The position numbers and the translations under genes were made by a program. Of a stretch of DNA of 24,241 nt, positions 19,885 through 24,241 are shown in pieces; the first letter of the stretch is position 1; each line of letters begins with the position of its first letter. The notes below the pieces were generated by a model. The model searched no databases. It saw only the letters and a program-made list of their open reading frames with translations, and had not been told where the DNA came from. This DNA comes from a virus. Location of the stretch: positions 1 to 24,241 of the IMG/VR virus record IMGVR_UViG_3300044625_001057; one strand, given 5' to 3'.

Positions 19885-19928
19885 GAGATTCAAACTTCAA
19901 ACCCATTTATTGCACAGCCTGTGGAAAA
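19734..19928. other. Candidate origin of replication
   Basis: A region directly downstream of the primase-helicase gene combines a perfect DnaA-box consensus on the minus strand (TTATCCACA, complement of 19734-19742), a one-mismatch DnaA box in the same orientation (TTTTCCACA, complement of 19920-19928), and, between them, a cluster of short GC-rich repeats plus a large inverted repeat with a TATAA centre. Placement next to the initiator-type enzyme gene is usual for phage and plasmid origins. It also lies within coding sequence. Confidence 0.55.
19747..19853. repeat. Iteron-like repeats ACCGTTCCGC and a large inverted repeat
   Basis: ACCGTTCCGC starts at 19747, 19765, 19775 and 19810 in direct orientation, with a truncated CGTTCCGC at 19757-19764, and occurs once inverted at 19844-19853. 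The copies at 19810 and 19844 form the ends of an inverted repeat: 19810-19828 against 19836-19853, one unpaired C, centre CCTATAA. The tandem 10- and 18-base spacing and the hairpin are what iterons of an initiator protein look like. Confidence 0.85.
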
Positions 19929-20261
19929 CTTATCTGGGAAGGCATCTGCCTGACAGGATTTCCCACTCGGCTAGAGCCAGAGCCGCTGACGATTATTGAA
20001 GAGATCACGCAACGCATCAACCAGAATCGCAGCTACGAAATCCTCAAGACGCACCGATCATTTGAAGCAGCCTTACGTTCGGCCAACCGAATCAAAAGAA
20101 GCGACCCAGGCAAGCAAAGGATTATCCTGGCAAGCCATAGATGCGAGAGAACCAAAGTAACATTTAGAACCAGGGGCCAGGAGCCAACCCCGGATGAAGT
20201 GCCGGATTACTGGAACAGCAACCAGGGCAAGCAGGCAGAGACAGAAGGGATACCGTTTTGA
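19881..20261 (+). CDS. Small zinc-binding-like protein of unknown function (126 aa)
   Basis: A 126-residue protein starting at ATG 19881, overlapping the preceding stop. It begins with IYCTACGKLIWEGICL, a Cys11-x-x-Cys14 pair plus Cys23, then EPLTIIEEITQRINQNRSYEI, THRSFEAALRSANRIKRSD and ILASHRCER, with a His-x-Cys motif that may complete a metal site, and a polar tail. Proteins with this ribbon-plus-helix layout appear behind primase genes in actinophages and are not functionally assigned. A possible role in binding the neighbouring origin or replication proteins is inference. The stop and the next ATG share one base (TGATG). Confidence 0.7.
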   Translation: MRDSNFKPIYCTACGKLIWEGICLTGFPTRLEPEPLTIIEEITQRINQNRSYEILKTHRSFEAALRSANRIKRSDPGKQRIILASHRCERTKVTFRTRGQEPTPDEVPDYWNSNQGKQAETEGIPF

Positions 20262-21001
20262 TGGAGTGCAGCATCTGCGCAAAGCAAACAGATACACTCG
20301 GCGCTTGCCAGCGATGCGGATCCAAGATCAGGACACAGCTCGCAGAACTTCCAGAGTTGCAGCAAGAAGCAGGCAAGCACCTGACGCCAGCGCGAACAGG
20401 ATCAGGAAGCGCCAGCCCAGAGCGAAGCATCGGCATCAACGTCGCAGCCCTGGACTTCTCAATGGCGACCGACCTGCTGAACATCTTGCACAGTTGGGAA
20501 AGCCAGATACGCAAAGACAGAAACCTGACGCCGCCGGCGATGGTCAAGAAGGAAGAGACCACCGAAGGCGAAGTCAAAGCAACGATTGAATTTCACCTTA
20601 GCCATCTGGCCTGGTCACTTCAGCAAACATGGGCGTTAGACTTTGCCAACGAGGTCAACACAATCCATGCCAAAGGAAGAGCAGCTGCAAAACGATTCTC
20701 AGAACAGCCACGACGGATCCCATGTCCGAGCGATGACTGCAAAAGATTCGTTGTGATAGATGCAGAAAACCTAACAGAAGAAGTCAGTTGCTTCGGATGC
20801 AAACAAACGTGGACAGTTCTGCGATTGGTTGCATTGGCAATGAGCAACCCGAAGAAGAAGTTCTTCCTTGATGTAGAAGCGATAGCACTATGGCTAGGGA
20901 TAACAGAACGAGAAGTTTATAGAACAATTAAGAAGAACGAGATAGACAAACGCGGAAATCTCTACGACCTATCTCAGATCATTAAAGCGAGGACAATATG
21001 A
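20261..21001 (+). CDS. Double zinc-ribbon protein with a C-terminal helix-turn-helix
   Basis: A 246-residue protein starting at ATG 20261 (TTG 20258 would add one residue). MECSICAKQ and GACQRCGSK give Cys3, Cys6, Cys16 and Cys19 as an N-terminal zinc ribbon; a long helical middle follows; a second ribbon is formed by IPCPSDDCKRFV and EVSCFGCKQTW. The C-terminus FLDVEAIALWLGITEREVYRTIKK then GNLYDLSQIIKAR is a MerR- or excisionase-like winged helix-turn-helix. It looks like a DNA-binding regulator or origin-binding factor. It ends the early operon, and a promoter follows at once, which it might control. Confidence 0.7.
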   Translation: MECSICAKQTDTLGACQRCGSKIRTQLAELPELQQEAGKHLTPARTGSGSASPERSIGINVAALDFSMATDLLNILHSWESQIRKDRNLTPPAMVKKEETTEGEVKATIEFHLSHLAWSLQQTWALDFANEVNTIHAKGRAAAKRFSEQPRRIPCPSDDCKRFVVIDAENLTEEVSCFGCKQTWTVLRLVALAMSNPKKKFFLDVEAIALWLGITEREVYRTIKKNEIDKRGNLYDLSQIIKARTI

Positions 21002-21009
21002 CGAACGAC

Positions 21010-21041
21010 TTGACAAAAATGTCACTGCGCTCTGTTACACT
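21010..21041 (+). promoter_or_regulatory. Sigma-70-type promoter with an overlapping inverted repeat
   Basis: TTGACA (21010-21015) is a perfect -35 and TACACT (21036-21041) a good -10, although the spacing is 20 bases rather than 17-18. TGACA-AAAA-TGTCA (21011-21024) is a perfect inverted repeat over the -35 and a plausible operator. The gap between the previous stop and the next start (79 bases) is the only longer gap between plus-strand genes after 19730 except for 21935-22089. Confidence 0.55.
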
Positions 21042-21080
21042 TGCGTTAGCAGATAAAACCATCCCTGCAAAGTCAGCGCC

Positions 21081-21275
21081 ATGCTAAATATAACAATCAG
21101 CATAGGCGACATCTCAACAGACCTAACAACTGACGCAAACCTTTCATTTGATGCGATCGAAACTTTACTGACACGCGCAGCACAAACAACACTGCAATCG
21201 TATCTATCGCTACCACCAGAGGACAGGCTTGCATCATTCGGATTGGAAGATGATGACGGAGACGACGACTCATGA
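21081..21275 (+). CDS. Hypothetical acidic protein (64 aa)
   Basis: A 64-residue protein starting at ATG 21081. LNITISIGDISTDLTTDANL is followed by a helix (SFDAIETLLTRAAQTTLQSYL), then SLPPEDRLASFGLEDDDGDDDS with a strongly acidic C-terminus. The ribosome binding site is poor (no clear GGAG before the ATG). It is the first gene after the promoter at 21010 and overlaps the endonuclease VII-like gene by about 23 bases. Function unknown; the acidic tail suggests protein or DNA-mimic contacts. Confidence 0.65.
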   Translation: MLNITISIGDISTDLTTDANLSFDAIETLLTRAAQTTLQSYLSLPPEDRLASFGLEDDDGDDDS

Positions 21276-21639
21276 CTACCAGAAGTGCTCACGATGTGGA
21301 ATAGAAAAACAAAAAGCAGAATTTAACAAAGACAGAAGAACAGCAAGTGGCTACAGAGATGTATGTACCAAGTGCAGAAGTCTGCACAGAAGAGTTATTC
21401 GTAACGCAGACAAAGACAGAGAAGCAATACTTAAATCACAGAACAATGCGTGCGCAATCTGTCAAGTAGATAACAAAGACAGCGCAACAAGATTCGTTAT
21501 GGATCACAATCACGATACACATTTGATACGTGGAATTCTTTGCAGCAACTGCAACGTTGGACTCGGATACTTCAGAGACAAGCCAGCTCTTCTTGCGATG
21601 GCAATTAAATATTTGATGGATACAGATGGCGCTTCCTAG
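21253..21639 (+). CDS. Recombination endonuclease VII-like protein
   Basis: A 128-residue protein. I prefer ATG 21253, close behind GGAAG (ATG 21250 and 21229 are alternatives). The first part has CSRCGIEKQKAEF and VCTKCRSLHRR, a zinc-binding Cys set; then ACAICQVDN, and FVMDHNHDTHLIRGILCSNCNVGLGYFRD, the core of the T4 endonuclease VII family (His-Me finger fold: Asp-His-Asn-His-Asp then RGILC--CN--LG). It resolves branched DNA, as does T4 gp49 before packaging. It overlaps an HNH nuclease gene at its 3' end. Confidence 0.85.
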   Translation: MTETTTHDYQKCSRCGIEKQKAEFNKDRRTASGYRDVCTKCRSLHRRVIRNADKDREAILKSQNNACAICQVDNKDSATRFVMDHNHDTHLIRGILCSNCNVGLGYFRDKPALLAMAIKYLMDTDGAS

Positions 21640-21934
21640 ACCATGCTTGGACTGCGGAGAGATCGCACGCGAAGCACGATGCGACGAATGTAAACGCAAT
21701 CACAATCGGATCAAAGAGAAGGCAAGACCAACAAGAGCGCAACGAGGCTACGACTATGAATGGCGAAAGATTAGCCAGGCACTCCGCCAGGAACAGCCGT
21801 GGTGCAGCCGATGCGGATCCCCAAACGACCTGACGGTCGATCATGTGAAACCGCTGAGCGATGGCGGCCTGAGTGTTGCGAGCAATCTTCAGGTTTTATG
21901 CCGTAAATGCAACAGCTCGAAGGCGAATCAGTAG
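21626..21934 (+). CDS. HNH endonuclease, probably packaging-associated
   Basis: A 102-residue protein. CLDCGEIAREARCDECK (Cys7, Cys10, Cys19, Cys22) is followed by RGYDYEWRKISQALR, then PWCSRCGSPNDLTVDHVKPLSDGG and NLQVLCRKCNSSK, the classic HNH fold: two Cys pairs holding zinc and a DH at the catalytic centre. HNH proteins of this form are found beside terminase genes in HK97-like phages and are needed for DNA packaging and cos cleavage in some. It overlaps the endonuclease VII-like gene by 14 bases. A structured 155-base gap follows before the methyltransferase gene. Confidence 0.88.
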   Translation: MALPRPCLDCGEIAREARCDECKRNHNRIKEKARPTRAQRGYDYEWRKISQALRQEQPWCSRCGSPNDLTVDHVKPLSDGGLSVASNLQVLCRKCNSSKANQ

Positions 21935-21948
21935 ACAACACGCACAGA

Positions 21949-22001
21949 CCCCCCACCCGGCATATCCCGGTACGGCCTATAACTTCAGGCCGCATGGGGG
22001 G
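21949..22001 (+). promoter_or_regulatory. Structured intergenic element, possible cos/packaging or RNA motif
   Basis: CCCCCCA (21949-21955) pairs with TGGGGGG (21995-22001), and inside CGGCCT (21973-21978) pairs with AGGCCG (21987-21992) around an 8-base loop; the intervening left strand holds CCCGGCATATCCCGG. Together the two stems could stack. The gap is between an HNH gene and the ParB-methyltransferase and terminase genes, where packaging sites are often found. It could also just be leader RNA of the next gene. Confidence 0.45.
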
Positions 22002-22015
22002 AGTTCACCCCGACG

Positions 22016-22052
22016 CCCCTAGAACGCGCATTGACGCAGTTCAGGGGTTTTT
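22016..22052 (+). terminator. Intrinsic terminator after the nuclease genes
   Basis: CCCCT (22016-22020) and GAAC (22022-22025) pair with GTTC (22039-22042) and AGGGG (22043-22047), leaving one bulged A, with a 13-base loop; TTTTT follows at 22048-22052. It separates the nuclease genes from the methyltransferase and terminase genes. Confidence 0.75.
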
Positions 22053-22089
22053 GAGGGTAGGCGCGATACAATAAAAACCAGGGGGAAAA

Positions 22090-23415
22090 ATGATCAATGA
22101 AAACTTGCAGGCGCTCGCAACGCCGATTGACGATTTAAAGCCGCTGCCAGGAAACCCACGCATCGGCGACGTAGCCGCCGTAGCTCGATCGCTTGAGCGC
22201 TTTGGCCAACGAAAGCCAGTAGTTGCCCGGCACGCAGACGGCACCATCATCGCAGGCAATCACACATGGAAAGCAGCGAAGCAACTCGGCTGGACAGAGA
22301 TCGCGGTCGTTTGGACAGACGACGATGACAGCACAGCGAAAGCATTTGCACTAGCCGATAACAGAACCGCCGAGCTTGGAACTTACGATGAGGAAGCATT
22401 GCGCGAGATGATTGCGCAGCTCGTAAACGTTGATCCAGAATTGGTAAGCGACGCAGGCTACAGCGCAGAAGCGATCGCAGAGATTCTAAAGATTCCGGTC
22501 GAAGAGATTCCAATGGCCGGCGACTTAGACGAAGCACCAGCAAAGCCACGCGAAGCACACAGCATAGAAGGCGACGTATGGATTCTAGGGCCGCACAGAT
22601 TAGTCGTCGGAGATTCAACAGACCCGGCAATTTTGGCAAAGGCACTCGACAACAAACTTGCAGATTGCATCTTTACAGATCCGCCATACAACGTGGCATA
22701 CACCGGCGGAACAAACGAGAGCCTGACAATTCAAAACGATTCGATGAGCGATCTAGAGTTTGAATCTTTCTTGCTTGCAACATACGCAGCGATGTACGCA
22801 AACGCAAAAGAAGGCTGCCCGATTTACGTATGCCACGCAGATGGAAGCAGCGTGACATTTAGATCAGCATTCAAAACTTCAGGTTTTATGTTGAAGCAGA
22901 TTCTTATCTGGGTCAAAGACAACTTCACACTTAGCCGTCAAGATTACAACTGGCAACACGAACCAATTATTTACGGATGGAAGCCAGGAGCAGCACATCC
23001 GTGGTTTGGCCCATTCAACGATTCAACCGTTCTAGACTTTGCCACTAAAGACCTGGACACATTGAGCAAGACAGAACTCGTCAAAATTATCGAAACAGCA
23101 CGAAGCACATCAACGGTGATCAGAGAACCACGCCCACGCCGGAACTCAGAACATCCAACGATGAAGCCGATTAGTTTGATTACAAGAGTTCTCAAGAATT
23201 CAGCAAACAGCGAATCGCTTATTCTTGATCCATTCGGCGGATCCGGTTCCACATTGGTAGCAGCTCATTCACTAGGAATGAAAGCAGCGCTCGTAGAACT
23301 CGATCCAATCTACGCAGATGTAATCTGCAAGCGATGGCAGCAACTAACCGGAGTGCAGCCAATCAACGAGCTCACCGGCAAGACTTACGATTTCATAGGA
23401 AGCGAAGATGCCTAA
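22090..23415 (+). CDS. ParB-like domain fused to a DNA methyltransferase
   Basis: A 441-residue fusion with AGGGGGA before ATG 22090. Residues about 8-100 carry a ParB/Sulfiredoxin-type fold (LKPLPGNPRIGDVAAVARSLERFGQ, then VVARHADGTIIAGNHTWKAAKQLG). The methylase follows: FTDPPYN (Asp197-Tyr200) is the catalytic motif and DPFGGSGST (380-388) the S-adenosylmethionine loop. Catalytic motif before SAM loop is the beta-class order, and DPPY favours N6-adenine (N4-cytosine also possible). Target sequence unknown. In phages this fusion is common and may protect DNA from host restriction. It overlaps the small terminase start by 8 bases. Confidence 0.9.
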   Translation: MINENLQALATPIDDLKPLPGNPRIGDVAAVARSLERFGQRKPVVARHADGTIIAGNHTWKAAKQLGWTEIAVVWTDDDDSTAKAFALADNRTAELGTYDEEALREMIAQLVNVDPELVSDAGYSAEAIAEILKIPVEEIPMAGDLDEAPAKPREAHSIEGDVWILGPHRLVVGDSTDPAILAKALDNKLADCIFTDPPYNVAYTGGTNESLTIQNDSMSDLEFESFLLATYAAMYANAKEGCPIYVCHADGSSVTFRSAFKTSGFMLKQILIWVKDNFTLSRQDYNWQHEPIIYGWKPGAAHPWFGPFNDSTVLDFATKDLDTLSKTELVKIIETARSTSTVIREPRPRRNSEHPTMKPISLITRVLKNSANSESLILDPFGGSGSTLVAAHSLGMKAALVELDPIYADVICKRWQQLTGVQPINELTGKTYDFIGSEDA

Positions 23416-23845
23416 TCCACCAAAGCCAACAGAACAAAAGCGCAAATTGGGGAACCCTGGAAAGCGACCACTTCCAGAGAAGGCCAATGTCATAGCACTA
23501 CCGATGGCGATGGAAACACCAGAACCTCTCCGACCACTAGGGCCAGAAGGCACAAAGATGTGGGAACGAATCTGGAAAGCAGGACGCGCCTGGATTTCAC
23601 CAACGACAGACATCGAGCAAGTGATGATGCTCTGCGAAACAATGGATGAACGCATCCAACTACGCGCCGTAGTATTTCGCGGTGGCGAATGGAGAGATCG
23701 AGTAGCACTTCGACAACTCGACTATCAGATCACTAACATGCTTTCTTTGATTGCGTTCAATCCAGTAGAGCGATCAAGGCTAGGACTTGCAGAAGTGCAA
23801 GCACAGACACGCATCCAGGAATTAATGCAGCGATCACGTGGGTAA
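23408..23845 (+). CDS. Terminase small subunit (P27-like)
   Basis: A 145-residue protein from ATG 23408, overlapping the methyltransferase by 8 bases. NPPKPTEQKRKLGNPGKRPLP is the basic N-terminus typical of P27-family small terminases, followed by EPLRPLGPEGTKMWERIWKAGRAW, then TDIEQVMMLCETMDERIQLR and a C-terminal helix (RSRLGLAEVQAQTRIQELM). The small subunit recognises the packaging site and stimulates the large subunit. It is directly followed by the large terminase gene in the standard order. Confidence 0.85.
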   Translation: MPNPPKPTEQKRKLGNPGKRPLPEKANVIALPMAMETPEPLRPLGPEGTKMWERIWKAGRAWISPTTDIEQVMMLCETMDERIQLRAVVFRGGEWRDRVALRQLDYQITNMLSLIAFNPVERSRLGLAEVQAQTRIQELMQRSRG

Positions 23846-24241
23846 AAAGAAAATACAATCGTGGCCGCCGCGTTGGATGACGCCGGTGGACGCAGCTGAC
23901 CGCAAACGCGGAGACGGCCCACTCTATTCAGAATTTGCTGAAGCGGTTTGCAGAGTTACAAAAGATTCAGTAGCAGCACCAGCAGGCCAACTCCTAGAAC
24001 TGCGAGAATGGCAGAAGGAACTTCTCAATCACGCACTTGCACGACGCAAAGACGGCCGCTTCAAACACAGAGTGGCCCTGATCGGCATGGCACGAAAGAA
24101 CGGAAAATCTGCGCTCGCAGCATCGGCAGGATTGTCGGCCCTGACATTAGGCGGCAACGGTTCCGAAATTTATTCATGCGCAGCCGATCGAGATCAAGCA
24201 AGAATCGTATTCGGCACAGCTCGTCGAATGGTTGAATTAGA
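23838..24241 (+). CDS. Terminase large subunit, 5' part only
   Basis: The gene starts at GTG 23838 inside the end of the small-subunit gene and runs off the window after 134 codons. It begins GKKKIQSWPPRWMTPVDAADRK. LLELREWQKELL (Gln59) resembles the adenine-binding motif and VALIGMARKNGKSALAA (Gly83 to Ser91) is the terminase Walker A of the phage large subunits, with the following TLGGNGSEIYSCAADRDQA a strand with the usual sensor-like turn. This is the ATPase motor that pumps DNA into the head; the nuclease domain lies outside the window. An ATG at 23877 is a less likely start. Confidence 0.88.
   Translation, partial: MGKKKIQSWPPRWMTPVDAADRKRGDGPLYSEFAEAVCRVTKDSVAAPAGQLLELREWQKELLNHALARRKDGRFKHRVALIGMARKNGKSALAASAGLSALTLGGNGSEIYSCAADRDQARIVFGTARRMVEL

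Noticed and set aside
19115-19906. Long open frame on the minus strand (263 codons) opposite the primase-helicase gene
   Set aside because: It lies antisense to a clearly conserved enzyme, has no ribosome binding site or motif, and its first part merely translates the reverse of the origin-like repeats.

Overview
This window is part of a tailed bacteriophage (siphovirus-type) genome and encodes about 50 tightly packed genes. A WhiB-type iron-sulfur regulator (14621-15085), a family essentially confined to Actinobacteria and their phages, points to an actinobacterial host. The moderate GC content, by eye close to 50%, suggests a low-to-mid-GC aquatic actinobacterium rather than Streptomyces or Mycobacterium; that last step is inference. 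No integrase, excisionase, CRISPR array, insertion sequence or complete tRNA was seen. The window opens in the 3' end of a probable virion gene and closes inside the large terminase gene, so the missing part is probably the head module.

Layout. (1) 1-8773, virion module: the tail of an upstream gene, a small protein, two tandem paralogous tail tube proteins, a tail assembly chaperone with a clear -1 frameshift signal (CCCAAAT plus a 10-bp stem), a gp10-like protein, an 856-residue tape measure protein with four exact-period 34-residue repeats, a minor tail protein, a fibre-like protein, three tandem paralogous probable host-binding proteins and two small virion-associated proteins. (2) 8775-9684, lysis: one-span membrane protein, CHAP endolysin, small holin. 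(3) 9688-12204: a DUF6378-like protein, two glycosyltransferase-like proteins and a sugar-nucleotide epimerase/dehydratase, closed by a bidirectional terminator. (4) 12253-13536, minus strand: seven very small genes in an overlapping operon that includes a 43-residue ribbon-helix-helix protein, a zinc-ribbon-like protein and two membrane proteins; most are too short for ordinary ORF calling. (5) 13537-13779: divergent control region. (6) 13780-21001, plus strand: early/replication operon with a Holliday-junction-resolvase-like nuclease, WhiB, a transglycosylase-like protein, a Cas4/RecB-type nuclease, an ssDNA-binding-like protein, a tRNA-like RNA element, a primase-helicase and, right behind it, an origin candidate with repeats and DnaA-box-like sites. 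(7) 21002-24241: a promoter, endonuclease VII-like and HNH nucleases, a structured spacer with terminator, a ParB-methyltransferase fusion and small and large terminase subunits.

How it works together: most neighbouring genes overlap by 4 bases (ATGA) or abut, so translation is probably coupled within long operons. The early operon supplies regulation, recombination and replication. The nuclease/methylase/terminase block processes, modifies and packages DNA. The tail block builds the virion. The sugar genes may alter the virion or host surface. The minus-strand micro-gene operon is the least explained part and looks like an accessory or control module.
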